Below are positions 1 to 12,160 of a stretch of DNA of 64,000 bases, in pieces. This DNA comes from Candidula unifasciata (taxonomy: Eukaryota > Mollusca > Gastropoda > Stylommatophora > Geomitridae). The notes under the pieces were generated by a model. It was not told the DNA's origin. It saw only the letters and a list, made by a program, of their open reading frames with translations, and did not search any database. The stretch lies in NCBI GenBank assembly GCA_905116865.2, contig CAJHNH020000792.1:62001-126000 (forward strand), in the 5' to 3' direction. Position numbers and translations under genes: made by a program. Each line of letters begins with the position of its first letter. The stretch's first letter is position 1.

Positions 1-1464
1 AATCAAAAACTCGACTAAGTTCAACCTGCTGCTAGCTAGCTGAAGCTGCCAACAGTCTCCGGCTATATTTATGGTCTTGTTTATTTGCACCACTTTCGTG
101 GCTAAAGTTCTGGTATTTGCGCGCGTCTCTGGACTTAATGCTTCTTTCCTCCAAGTCAGACCGCTGATTCCCTATCCTGTTGTCAACTGTGTTCTTCTTG
201 CCCTTTCTTTTCTGATGTTTTCTCCTTGGTTTCAGCTCCCTTTGATTTGGCCACGTGTATATCGTCGGAGAGCGAGCTTCTCAACATAACGTCCTTTGGA
301 CCATCATTTATAGTTATAAAATTTTTAGTATTTTACTTTGCCAAAAAGTACTGAAAACAGTTACAGATTAAGAACTGAACGTCGGAAAAAAACCCTCATA
401 TTAAATGCATCGATGACAAGAATGGTCCTGAAATCCAGTGTTCTAACGGGAAAGATTTTTCTTAAAGCGTGTTGGTTTATCTCCGAGCGAGGATACACAC
501 TACTATCTAGGACTAACACACACACACAGTCTAATTACGGATATAAATCTATATCTAGCACCGAAACTAACCACTGAGATGCACCGAAACCGTGAAGTAG
601 CCACTCCATCCCTTTCCAACACATCAGCCTGAAAGGTATGTTGCGTTAACAGGCCATGAACAACTTTTTTTTAAAATACGTTTATTAGTTGAAAACATGG
701 TTTACAATATTTCATATACATTAACAAAAGCAAAAATACTAAAATGGTAAAAAATTATGACGTGGTACCTATATTCCACCAACATTTGGAAGAGAGTAGA
801 ACAAAGCAGGAGACAGAAAATGAAGCGGGTAAGGAAAGGAGGGGCCATTTCTAATTATTTGTTGGTGGTGGTAGCCGGTTATGATGGTGGTGATGATGAT
901 AGGGTTGCATCATATATACATTTTTACAGAATTTATAAAAACAAATTAAGGGTGGTGATAATAATGCATATTCAAACTGGCCTCACATCTCACCAGCATT
1001 TGACAGAGAAGGAGAAAGGGAGGAGGAAAAGGACTGGGGGGGGGGGGGGCATGAACAACTGCAACGGCGATGTATGGCTGACGAGGTCGGAAAGCTAAGA
1101 AAGGCCGCCTCTAGCTAGACAAGCCCTTTTATCAACTTCTGATCCCCCCCCCCCCCTTTTTTTTTTCCTCTCCCCCAAACTGGCCAGTTTTTAGTCCGTG
1201 AGTGCAGACTGACCAATATTAACAGATCTTCTTTGGCACCCTGCCACAATAGTATGGATTTGATTTTATACTGAAAGGTGAGATAACAAACAGAATGCAC
1301 ATTACGTGACGACACTTAAGCAAACTGTCCAAAAACATCAATTAGCAAAATACTCGCAGCTGACACCAGCAAATGGTATATACCTTATATTGTATTGAAC
1401 AGATAGTATTTTAAGTACTCGAATGTTAGAATGTCCAAAATGATACGCCATTTTACGTATAGGG
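1..1464. other. No gene recognised
   Basis: AT-rich sequence with a G13 run near 1037 and C14/T10 runs near 1146-1168. None of the short frames looks coding. Confidence 0.6.
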
Positions 1465-1725
1465 TATCCAGTAAAAGGACCCCTCTTCACGCCTTCATGC
1501 GTATTGGGCATATAGGGCCAGGCTTATATTTGATAGATCAATCGGTACTCGACGGGTGACGGGGTTAGCACCACACCGGCCGCAATTACTTCCCAGGACT
1601 TTTAACTGGTACACATTTAAGGCTGGGTCGACATGGGAGCCAAAGTCATATTTGAAAAAAAAGTGCATCATCGTCCGGATCTGAGCCCACGACCTTCTGA
1701 TCCACAAGCCAGGTTCTAGCCCTTA
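1465..1725 (-). mobile_element. tRNA-derived SINE, family S2
   Basis: The body contains CACGCCTTCATGCG, GGGTGACGGGGTTAGC and TTAAGGCTGGGTCGAC; the tRNA-like head is complemented at the right end (CCCACGACCTTC). A short related piece follows at 1840-1905. Confidence 0.75.
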
Positions 1726-2039
1726 TATCTAGCCCCAACATGGTATATACTGTTAATGGTTTTTTAACTTTTCCTTGCATATGTTAAAACTTAAATAAAT
1801 TACCTTTTTTTTTACATATATTTTTGAACTTTATGATTGGTACTCCGTGGGTGATGTGGTCAACGTCGCACCGACCGCTTTTACATCCCAGGACTTACAC
1901 ACATATTCATTTGGTAAACGCAGCAGCATTTAGTAATTGATTTAGAGATAAGTGAGGACTACCATAATAATGCTTCGCACAGATTTATAACTCCAAAGTG
2001 TAAAACGACTAACCACTCGCTTTCTGTATAGCATTAAAT

Positions 2040-2440
2040 AAAGTCGCCTTTACTTTTGTTCCGGGACACGCAGGCTTCGATGGAAATGAAAGAGCTGACA
2101 GGTTGGCTGGATCCGCTATCACTACCGACGGTCAGCCTATGGATCATGCTGATATTATTAATGCCCTCAGAGAAATGGGAAGGATGGAGGACTTTGGTGG
2201 CAGTGAATCCATATCAGTCGCCAGAATGGCAGACTTGGGAATTAAGATCGGCATAGCAAAAAAAAAAAAAAAACGAGGCGCACACCAGACACGCCAGAAG
2301 ACCTGTTAATCAACATAGAACTGGTACTATTAGTTATCGGACGTTTGGGTTCATAGTGAGGGGAGGATCTGAGCACCTATGGACATGTCCGGAGTGCAAT
2401 GATGATAACCCAACTAACTAGCTAACTAAATAACTAACTA
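2040..2440 (+). mobile_element. LINE RNase H end and C-terminal tail
   Basis: FVPGHAGFDGNERADRLAGSA is the late RNase H motif (Asp in ADRLA). About 200 bp on, EHLWTCPECND is the cysteine-bearing terminus shared with the - strand copies at 19.7, 39.8 and 56.0 kb and with 48.8 kb. An A-run at 2259-2273 breaks the frame. Confidence 0.78.
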
Positions 2441-2448
2441 ATTAAATA

Positions 2449-2640
2449 AACATGTTCTTAGTGCACTTGTATCCATGGCGAGGCGCAGACGCCGTCTAGA
2501 GGTGACAGGTTAAATTCCCGGCACGGTAATTATAGCCTTCGATTTTTATGTTGTCTAGTGTGTTCTTCTATCTTTCTACTTCTTTCTATGAGTGCCGATC
2601 AATACACTTTCTGTTACTTGATTAATTCATAATGTTTAGC
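2449..2640 (+). mobile_element. SINE family S4 (uninterrupted copy)
   Basis: Contains B-box-like GACAGGTTAAATTCCCGGC and the 3' part TCTAGTGTGTTCTTC. It equals the two flanks of the LTR element joined together, so it shows the pre-insertion sequence. Confidence 0.75.
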
Positions 2641-2819
2641 ATTAAATGCCGTGTGTCACTGTCTAAGCCTTTTTAAAGTTTGTAATAATAATAATGAGAA
2701 GATAAAAAAAAAATTAATAATAATAATGGGCTGAATGGTAATTGAATAGATCTGAGATAAAATTAAATGCAGGCTCAACTACCACATGTATAAAATAAAG
2801 ACTGTACAGTCCCCACAGT

Positions 2820-3002
2820 GTGCCTGTCAGAGAGGACCACAAAACATCTGAGCACATTCTGCAGACCTGGCCACTTTACTTAGGACTTAGAAAAGAAACC
2901 TGGCCTCAAGAGCAAAATGCGCAGAGCAAGCTACGGGGAACCATGAAGGACCTGCAGCTGACATGCGAGTTCATAGAGGCAACCCACCTGATGGCCTGTT
3001 AG
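2820..3002 (+). mobile_element. LINE C-terminal tail fragment (EHILQTWPLY type)
   Basis: The open frame includes HKTSEHILQTWPLYLGLRK and later a LQLTCEFIEATHL ending, the cysteine/histidine tail that follows RNase H in several LINEs. The opposite-strand copy at 19965-20170 confirms it is repetitive. Confidence 0.7.
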
Positions 3003-4111
3003 CTTTAAGAAGTCTTCGACAATTACGGCATAGGATTTTAGGACCAGTTTTAATGCCAAAAAGGCCTCGTTTACCACCCTTACATTTTTTTCCAACAACA
3101 TTTGTGGGAGCTATGTTAAGTCTAACCCCCCCCCCCCCCCCCCCCACACCCCGACAATACTCACTAACCGGAGAGCGGGATGGGCTCAAGACGTCTAAGT
3201 CCCAGGTTTCAGCGCCCCTGATGAAAATTATGACCAAGAAGCACAAGTCAATGTTGCTGGTCAAAATATAACAGCTTAACCTGCTGGAACTTTCAGGGGA
3301 AACTAACGTTTAGCAAGGATTGTATTCCTGTGAAATACCCAGTTACGCGAGCGGAAGTACATTTTTAGCACCTGGTGAAAACATTTCCGAAACAAACCAA
3401 TTTCGCGGATTTGACCCGTTCTAGAAGGGCTGTCAGTTTGCCTTCAGAAAAAAATTGTGAAATTATTTTTTTGTGTAAACTCGAAACCAATGAGTCGTGA
3501 AATGTTCCCGAGCACTTTGGGTAGCCTAGTTAGAAGCCCACGCAATGCGCTGGTGAAAGATTCCTGTCATATCAGAGGGCTGATTTACAATTTTCACACG
3601 TTTCCTAGCAACCCAGATTTGTTCCGGTATATCTCTTAGTTAAAAGAACTTAGCACCGAAACCTGGGAGCTCAAGCATTTTCACTTGTCAAAGCCCCCCC
3701 CCCCCCCCCTTTCCCACACATCCCTCTTAATAATTTTAGGGGAATGAGAAACCCCCCCCCACCCCCCCCTCCTTTCTTCGAAAATTTTTAAGGAGGCTTA
3801 GTGCCAAGAGTTGTTTGTGGGTTGAGCACCCCTATTCCCTTTAACATTTGCAAAGGGGCTTAGTGCCAAGTGCTGTTTGTAGCGATATTAGATTATCCTT
3901 TACATTGTGATATGTATTAATAGCTAGCTGCAATATAAGTCTTTAAAAGCCTGAACACAATTTAAAACTCCAATTTATATAACACCGAGTATTTTATGTT
4001 TCGTTTAAAAGCCTGTATTTTCACTTTTAATGTCAGCGGGACGTTTTTTTTTAATTTTTCAGAAATGATTTTGGCCTTTGTCTTTCAACCTCCATTAAAT
4101 GTTATAATTGA
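3003..4111. other. No gene recognised
   Basis: Contains C runs near 3127, 3695 and 3752 and a short duplicated segment (GGCTTAGTGCCAAG at about 3796 and 3856). Confidence 0.6.
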
Positions 4112-4412
<301 letters not shown>

Positions 4413-6192
4413 AATGTAAGAGAAAATCAAAACTGTTCTACAGACCCTCGAGAACACGAGGAAGGAGAAAGAGTGCCCACTGAAATTCATAAAAGACATG
4501 GAAAGGGCTCTGCTTACTTCTACAAATAATATCATGGGCAGATGGAAAGAATACTTCTCAGAGCTCCTTGGCGTTGAGGGAAGTCATGACCCAGAAATAA
4601 TGGACCTCACTGCTGAGAAGGAAATCGTCCATGGGGAAGATAACATTAGGATGGAAGAATTGAAGGCAGCTATTGAGAAGATTAAGCTGGGAAAAGCAGC
4701 AGGTCATGATGGTATAACACCAGAGATGGTCAAATATATGGGAGTCGCAGCTGAGCGCCTTCTACTGAAAGTTCTCCAGGCAGCCTTGTGTAGCAAAAAT
4801 ATGCCAAAAGATTGGGAGATTGCCATCATTATACCTATATTTAAAAAAGGTGATAAAAGACAATGTGAAAACCACTGAGGCATATCCCCCCTGAGCGTTC
4901 CTGGTAAAAGTTACTCTAGAATTCTCGGGCAGAGACTTAGAAATTTGGTAGAGCCACAGCTGGACGAGGCCCAATGCGGTTTCAGAGCAAACCGAAGTAC
5001 TCAAGACCTTATCTTCACACTGAGACAGATGAGTGAAAAAGCCCTTGAATATAAGAGTGAGATGCACCTATATTTTTTGGATCTGGAAAAGGCATTTGAC
5101 AAGGTACCCTGGAACAAGCTCTGGGACTGCTTGGCAGGGAAAAACATCCCAGCACCCCTGATCAGTGCAATACAGAGTTTCTACAAAAGGTGCAGAAATT
5201 ATGTGAGAACGGCAGACCAAGAGTCAGAAGAAATTAAGACCATCAGCGGTGTTAGACAAGGTGATATTCTCTCACCTTACCTCTTCATTCTTATGATGGA
5301 TGATGTCATCAAGACCTGTTAGGAGAAGACAAAGAATTACTCTGTAGGGTACTGGCAGATGAGACCAATCTGTATATCAGAGCTGGCATTTGCAGACGAT
5401 GTGGCCCTGATAGCTAAATCAGAGGCACACCTTTAGTCCAACTTTCTTGTCTGGAAGGAAGAGCTTGAGAAGAGAGGGATGACCAGCACTACCTACAAAA
5501 CTAAAACCATGGTGATCTCAGGAGAGGACCAGAAACACCAGATCATGATGGGACAGTATGCATTGGAGCAGGTTAACCAGTTCAAATACCTTGGAGTTGT
5601 ATTAGACCGAAACGGAGGCATTAAGACTGTGCTGACTACACGAAAAGCAACTGCTAGGAGACTCTTCCAGGCTATAAACCGAGGGTTTCTTAGCAAAAGA
5701 GAAATTGGCAAGAGGACAAAAATGGCTGTTTACCGCACTACCTAGGTACCAGTCCTGACCTATGGGTGTGAGTCATGGGCAATGACAACAGCTCACAGAA
5801 GCCAGCTGCAGGCCTCGGAAATGAGATATCTGAGAAAGGTAGTCCAAGTGACAAGAAGGGACAAAGTCCGCAATCAGACAATACGTCAAGATCTTGATAC
5901 CCAGTCATTACAAACCCGATTGGATCAGTCACAGTTACGATGGTTTGTATGCAGAATGGGACAAAATCGGCCTCCATGGCAGGCATGGAAGGCTAAGAAC
6001 CAGGGAACCCGACCTCCATGGCGGCCCAGGGTCCGCTGGGAAGACAATATCCGACAGTCCCTAACTGACAGAGGACTGGAATGGAACAAAGCCAGAAAGA
6101 AAACTGCTGATAGAGACGTCCGGCGATCTCTCTGGCAAACTTCTACACCCCAAGGTAAAAGAGGAGCGACTAAGTAAGTAAGTAAGTAAGTA
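4413..6192 (+). pseudogene. RTE-like non-LTR retrotransposon RT region, four in-frame stops
   Basis: One frame runs from about 4424 to 6177 with no indels and only four stops (TGA 4876, TAG 5320, TAG near 5434, TAG 5743). RT signatures are intact: GKAAGHDGITPEM, LDLEKAFDKVPW (first catalytic Asp), GVRQGDILSPYLF and LAFADDVAL (FADD catalytic pair). The C-terminal part has the RPRVRWEDNIRQSL type of tail seen in RTE-like LINEs. The endonuclease is absent: the element is 5'-truncated at a (TAG)n tract. The 3' end carries a (TAAG)n tail at 6171-6192. It is no longer able to make full-length RT. Confidence 0.9.
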
Positions 6193-6546
6193 GTAGTAGT
6201 ATTTGCTGTCTTTTGTAAGCTAAGAACTATTATGAAACATATAAGTTCTGAAGTGCTAGTTTTCCTATTTTGTGATTGCGAAATAGTCCACTGCTGGGAT
6301 CTATATGTTGTACAGAAAGAAATTATGAATGTTATTAAATACACAGAAGTAAATTTCTTCTTTTTCTTGTGCGTTCGCTATTAAAAAGACGGTAGGAACA
6401 TTGCATTTGGATGTACAGCTAGTCTGCAGTATCTGCGCCTTTCAACCCAACATTTCATATTCCAGTATACATATAATAAGTCGCCTCTACAACATGTTTC
6501 CCAACATGTTTGGGAACAGTGGACAACTCTGAATGAGACTTCATCC

Positions 6547-6935
6547 CACCAGGACATAAATCAAGCGATAAATACCCGGTGACACAAAGTGCCACCATGG
6601 GGATGACGATCACTCGGGGAGAGGTCCTAGAAACCCGTATGCCCGGCTCTCTAGCGTAGTTGGCTAAACCGGATTGCGCGGAGACCGGGTGACGAGCTCC
6701 TTGTGGTCCGAGTTCAATCCCGGGGGTAGGCAGGAAAGCCACATTTTCTCCCAGATTTACGGTGTTTACAACGGAATCAAGGCCGAAAGGTTGCGATATC
6801 CATAATACCGAGCCTAAGGGTTAACAACTCATGGCTTATGGATACTAAAACACAGAAACCCGTTCAACCGTTAGGTTATATTAGGTCCCCCAACAACAGC
6901 CGGGGTGCGGCTTTAAAATAACAAAAAAATTACGT
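6547..6935 (+). mobile_element. GACT-family repeat, split by a tRNA-SINE
   Basis: Family marks: CACAAAGTGCCACCATG, GATGACGATCACTC and a GGGGTGCGGCTTTAAAATAAC end. A 215-bp SINE interrupts it at 6639. Confidence 0.78.
6639..6853 (+). mobile_element. tRNA-derived SINE, family S5, nested
   Basis: Borders set by a 10-bp duplication AGAAACCCGT (6629-6638, 6854-6863). The head contains A-box-like TAGCGTAGTTGG and B-box-like CGAGTTCAATCCCGG. Confidence 0.85.
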
Positions 6936-7029
6936 CCCATATCGAGATAAAAGGTTAAATTTGACAGTAAGATTCTATACTATAAAACTAAAAATCCATG
7001 TGGTAGGGTTACCACATGGATTTTTAGTA

Positions 7030-7195
7030 GATGTACCCCATCACACAAGTGATAAACACCCGGTGACACAAAGTGCCATCATGTGGATGAAGATCACCCG
7101 GGGAGAGGTCCCCGAAACCCCTTTCAAACGTTATGGCCACAATTGTGGCAGGTCCCCCGGCAAAAGCCAAGGTGGGGCTTCAAATAACGAAAAAT
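7030..7195 (+). mobile_element. GACT-family repeat
   Basis: CACACAAGTGATAAACACCC through GGGGCTTCAAATAACG. Confidence 0.8.
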
Positions 7196-7199
7196 GCGT

Positions 7200-7745
7200 G
7201 TGTTTGTGTATTTCCCCTACACAGTAACTCCTTCCAGACGGTGACTGGTGGAGACAAAGGGGAAGGTGTGGATTAGTAGATGCCATTCTGGCTGCTGTCA
7301 TTGGTGAGGGGTCAGACTAAAGATGGCCTCCCGGTCCTCCAGGCTCGGGGGTTGGGCGCAGTAATGACAACTCTGCCCTGTAAAAAAAAAATCTACAACG
7401 TTACTGAAACCAAGAGGAAATAAGTGCTCTAAACATCCGGCAGTCTTGAGACAGAGTCCCTCTGTCAGCATGAACAACATTGGTGAAAGCCGAAATTAAG
7501 CCCATGGATGTCAAAACTAAATTATGAATTGGCTTCTGGAATATAAGAACCATGTTTGAAACGGCCAAAACCGCCCAAGTAATTAGAAAGAGAGAAAAAA
7601 GGGCGCCTAAAACAACATGGAGATGAACGATGGAAAGTGACCTAAGTGCGGCATCTCTGACATGGAAAACTGCTCTGAAGATTACACAGGACAGGAGAGC
7701 ATGGAAAGTTCTCTCTGAAGCATCATGTGCCACTAGGCGTAATGA
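7200..7745 (+). mobile_element. Internally deleted LINE: leader and endonuclease start fused to C-terminal tail
   Basis: The frame from about 7535 reads FWNIRTMFETAKTAQVI, the usual start of the endonuclease of this LINE type. It then passes without a frame break into APKTTWR*TMESDLSAASL and the tail ending SEASCATRRNEN. Almost all of endonuclease and RT is gone. One stop (TGA, likely from CGA) interrupts it. About 330 bp upstream looks like the LINE 5' leader. Tail identity with the 44.8-46.1 kb LINE is clear by eye. Confidence 0.7.
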
Positions 7746-7861
7746 GAACTGATGATGATTCTGGCTGCAATGCCCAGGTCGTTTGTTCTATTTGCGACAA
7801 AATCTGTTATTTCTAATTATTAACGCCTTAATCATTAAAAAGTTAACATTCACTGGAGCTA

Positions 7862-9612
7862 TTTACCTTGTGTACCTACATATTTGTTCCCTTCTTCTAA
7901 CACCACCAGCTTCTCTGCGTCTTTGCCATCATCAATTTCACCAATCTTCACATCTTTCATAACATTGTAAATGTTATCATCCTCATCATCATTACTGTTC
8001 ACATCAAATTTCAGAGTGTTTTGCCCTTGTTTCTGTCTATCTGGTTTCAACTTTGATTCATCTCCACTTTCCTCATCACTTTCTTTATCACTGTCCTCAT
8101 CTTCACAACTTTCATCATCTGTAGACTCATCCTTATCTTCAGCTGCTGTCTTCTTTCCAGTTTTCTGTTTCAGTTTTTCTAAGAATGCGAGTTTGATTGG
8201 AAGGGGGGAGGTAGGCTTGTACTAAACCAAGAGATGCAGCAAAAGCCTCCTGATCAACTTCCTGAAAGCTTGGCTTGTCTAGTACCCACATTGTTTTCAT
8301 CACAGACAAAAAAGCTTTCTGAGCACCACCCTTAAACTCCTTCTCTGAGGTGCACAAACTCTACAGTTTCTAAGTGATATCAAAGATCTGTTTCTTGCTG
8401 ACTTTGAGTTTGCTGATAGGGATCTTTCTCTTCACCAGGTCTTCAACCATTTTCTTCTCTTCTGATGGCAGCAACATGAGCAGAGCTTCTCCAACCTCAT
8501 CATATCTGGCTGTACGTCCCACTCTGTGTTTGTATGTGTCCACATTCTCAGGTTTATCAACTTGTACTACCCAGTTCACCGAAGGAAACTCTAAGCCTCG
8601 GGCTGCCACATCTGTTGCCAACAAGACTGCATTCTGCCAGGGTGAGAAACTGTTGTACACCTCCATACGTTGGGGCTTTTTCCTGTGGCCATGAAGACAC
8701 AGGATTGTTAGCCCTAGGTGCATCTTTTTAAACTCTTGATAAATGTACCGAGCTTGTTTACAGCATGACAGAAACACCAGAATCTCCTTGTGTCTGTAAG
8801 TTCTGATGAAAGACCACAACGTGTTGATTTTATCCTGCATCTCACACACAATGTAGCGCTGGTCCAGTGTTGTTGGCGTCACCTCCTTGGCATTTTTCAT
8901 GCACAGAAACGTAAATAGGTTTCTTGAGGCCTAATCTGGCCAGGTCTTTCACTAATTTTGTTAGAGTGGCAGAAAATAAAAGAGTTTATCTCTGTTTTTG
9001 TAGTACCTCAGTTATAGCATTCATGGTCTGTGCGAAACCCATATGGAGAATTCTGTCTACCTCATCCAGCACAAGTATTTTCAGCTCATCTGCTGTAAAA
9101 TTTGGAATCTGCTCAAAGTGCTACAACAGCCTGCTAGGAGTACAGATGACTATGTTTGTCGTATTTATTTTCTTGGCTTCTTCCTTTAAAGGCAAGCCAC
9201 CTGTCACAAGTCCAAAGGATAGGCCATGGAATTTTCCTATTTTCTTCAAAACGTCGTAAAACTGGTATGCTAATTCTCAGGTTGATGAGATGTGAATCGC
9301 TGCTTGTAAAGGGTTTCAAGAATTGGGAGCAGAAATGCTAAGGTTTCCCCAGAACCTATTTAGTCAGCTTCCAGAATGTCATGACCTCTGAGGCCAAACA
9401 ATAAGGATTCTCTCCGGATGTCTGTTGGAGTTGTGAAATTGTGGACCTTCAGACCTTCCAGTGTCTTTTTTGAGATGGGAAGATCACTGAATGTCTTGAT
9501 TGTAGCTGGAGTGATTTCCTCCTTAGGCTGTCCAAAATTTGGCTATAATTTATCGCCCAATGCCTCGATCTCCGCATCATCCAAGTGTCGTTTTTTTCTT
9601 TCGTTTCTCTTG
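7862..9612 (-). pseudogene. DDX10/Dbp4-type DEAD-box RNA helicase pseudogene, intronless
   Basis: Reading the - strand gives the helicase motifs in order. Motif I is degraded to GSGE with a stop just before it. Motif Ia has a stop in place of the Arg of PTRE. Then come TPSRLL (Ib), DEVD (II), SAT (III), ATDVAARGLEFPSVNWVVQ (V) and HRVGRTAR (VI). They are followed by the family's LLPSEE segment, an EFKGGAQKAFLSVMKTMW block and an acidic C-terminal region. Several stops, frameshifts and a small deletion before motif Ia rule out an active helicase, and the Walker lysine is replaced by Glu. Known Dbp4/DDX10 proteins act in small-subunit ribosome assembly. The lack of introns over about 1.7 kb points to a retrocopy. 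The longest clean piece is 8370-8900 (motifs IV-VI). Confidence 0.88.
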
Positions 9613-9616
9613 AATG

Positions 9617-9855
9617 TTCTGACTGACTGACTGACTGACTGACTGACTTTCTACCCCACTAGAACATCACACAAGCGACAAACACCCGATGACACAAAGT
9701 GCCACAATGTGGATGAGGATCACCGTGGAGAGGTCCCAGAAACCGCGTTCAGACAATTGGCCATATTTATGGCCTGCCTATATTGCGGCCCCTGGCAAAA
9801 GCCAGAGTGGGGCTTCAAATAACAACAAATTTCATCCTAAAAAGGACGTAAAGGT
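9617..9855 (+). mobile_element. GACT-family repeat with (GACT)n head
   Basis: Starts with seven GACT units, then TTTCTACCCCACTAG. It adjoins the 5' end of the DDX10 pseudogene. Confidence 0.85.
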
Positions 9856-11158
9856 TAATTACCTGTGCCAAGTAAGTGTTATACTTGAATGTTCTGAATG
9901 TGAATTATTCTTTTGCCGGTCGTAACTGCCATCTTCTTTACTAAAGAGAACTTTTGCATCTTTGACTTCATTTTCAAATATTAGTTAAAATAACAGCTAT
10001 AATAGTGTATTTTCTTATATATAGAGCTAGTGAATTATGTCGGTGTGAGTAAGAATTAAATATCACTTTAATGTTGAAATTCTCACGTGTTGACAGATGA
10101 AACATAAACAGGAAGTTACATACATCTCTGTTGCGTACCTACATATTAGTTACCTCCATTTAAAACGAGTCTGGGGGAAAAAAATACTTTTACTGTTATC
10201 TCCCTGCGAATCAAGTCTGCACAGTAACCGTCGATTTTTTTTAAGAAGGGGGGGGGGGGGTGGAATTACGAGCCTCTTGAAGGTGTTGGGTTTGTCGAGG
10301 GGCGGTAGCTTTTTTCCCATTAGATTTGGAGTTGTGGGAGGCAGAAGCCTCGGGTGCAGTTGGGACAATGAATAAACATAAGGCGGGGGAAGGGGGGGAG
10401 ACTTAAAAGGAGAGGAAGAAAAAATAAAACTGTCTTTCACTATCCCTGACTAGCCGGGAAATTAAATCTAGTATATTATAAAACAACTTGTGAACAGGTA
10501 TTTTTTTTTTCTAAACTGCTTTACTGACTGTAAGTACGAGACGAAAAAAGGGGGGGGGGGTTGTGGACGGGATGTCTTAGGCCTTAAGATTTAGGGTCAC
10601 GGAGCTAGTGTAGCTGTCACGAACTGTCAAGGTTATGATCTTTACTTTCGAATACCTCGAGACAGGAAAACAATCTCCAATCTCTTGCCAAGGATTTGAA
10701 CCTGAGTGTCCTGATTGAGAGCCAACTTCTTACCGAGTCAACAAGACCCACTCATGCGTACAGTAGGAAGGGGTTTCAAATGAAAACTTCAAAAGTGTGC
10801 TAACAATTACAGTGATATGCCATTGTCGTGTTTAAGATGGCCATCCCACTTTTGACATGCACCAAAGAGGAGCAGCATTATATTATCAATGAAGGGGTGA
10901 AACCTTTAGAAGTTTAACACGGAATGAAGTTCCAGTATGGAGATGAACGTAAATCAGTCAGTGGAATAGAAAGTTTCAAAATGACGTGACTTCTGTGGCA
11001 GACTGTTCACGACCGTCTCATGCACACCGAGTTTTGATTTCAGAGTTGATTGCAGTCGTTACCGTTTTTATTTGTAGCGCCCCCCCCCCCCCCCCCACCT
11101 ACCGTCCCTGCACCCTGTTTCGTACGACCAAATTTAACTTCAGTTTATCATCTCAAGT
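9856..11158. other. No gene recognised
   Basis: G runs near 10248 and 10550, a C run near 11080. No coding or repeat signal beyond that. Confidence 0.55.
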
Positions 11159-11397
11159 CTGGTTAGTTGCGTATCCTTTACAGGACGTTGCAGAACCAAC
11201 CCCAGCAGCCCCTGGCTGTTGTGTGGTTTCTCTAGGCAAATTTACGTCCAGTAGTTTGCTATTGCCTCTGAACAGTCGGCCCCCTTATAGCACTGTCGAA
11301 ACCAACGCAAGGCGCATGGCCCGCAGCTGGGATCGAACCCGGCACCTCGGCATTATGAAGCGTTAGCATCAACTTAACCACAGAGCCAACCATCTCA
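11159..11397 (-). mobile_element. tRNA-derived SINE, family S1
   Basis: Same family as 34.8 kb, inverted. The B box appears as its complement GGGATCGAACCCGGCA. Confidence 0.85.
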
Positions 11398-11927
11398 AGT
11401 CTACTTGTGATTTTTCCCCACCATCTCAGGGCCTTAGACAAACACCCAAATGTGGACTGTGTAAGCCAACTTCACCATTCATATTTTGACCAGCTTTGCG
11501 GAAGTTGCCACGGCTGGAGCTTCGTACTCCGCGCGCGCCAAGCAATGTTATTTTTAGGTGTATAAATAGCGTTGACCCTGGCAAAGACAAATATGTAAAT
11601 TCTACCTTGTGTCATAGCCAAACGCTCGCCACCGTTAGACAACGTCAGGAGCAGGGTTATATTTTGTTTTAATGTGGCAATTAGTTGTATGGTGTCAGAA
11701 ATTATTGTCTTGACTTGACATTTCATTTTTATATATTTTCGTGTAGTAGACAACAAGTGAAGTTCATAAAATTACAACATATTTAAAATACAAATTGGAA
11801 ACTACAATTCTCGCTGGTAAGTCATCAACTCATTAAGTTCATCACAAAACTTATTGTTAAACCCTTCCTTGCATGGTCTGCTTTACTTAGTCCTCATATC
11901 TATTCGGGTTGCTACATTATCACATAC

Positions 11928-12160
11928 AGGTTAGTTGCGTATCCTTTACAGGACGTTGCAGAACCAACCCCAGCAGCCCCTGGCTGTTGTGTGGTTTCTC
12001 TAAGCAAATTTACGTCCAGTAGTTTGCCATTGCTTCCTGGACGGTCGGCTTCTTAATACCACTGTCGAAACCAACGCAAGGCGCATGGCCCGCAGCTGGG
12101 ATCGAACCCGGCACCGGGCATTACGAAGCGTTCGCATCGATTTAGCCACTGAGCCGACAC
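11928..12160 (-). mobile_element. tRNA-derived SINE, family S1
   Basis: Second - strand copy, about 530 bp from the previous one; nearly the same body. Confidence 0.85.

Noticed and set aside
5738..6344. - strand frames of 82 and 139 codons
   Set aside because: Shadows of the LINE reading frame on the + strand.
6639..6730. Functional tRNA gene
   Set aside because: A and B boxes are present but it is the head of a 215-bp SINE with a target duplication; no closed acceptor stem was evident.
9617..9645. CRISPR-like or satellite array of GACT
   Set aside because: A simple tetranucleotide run that forms the head of a dispersed repeat; no spacers.
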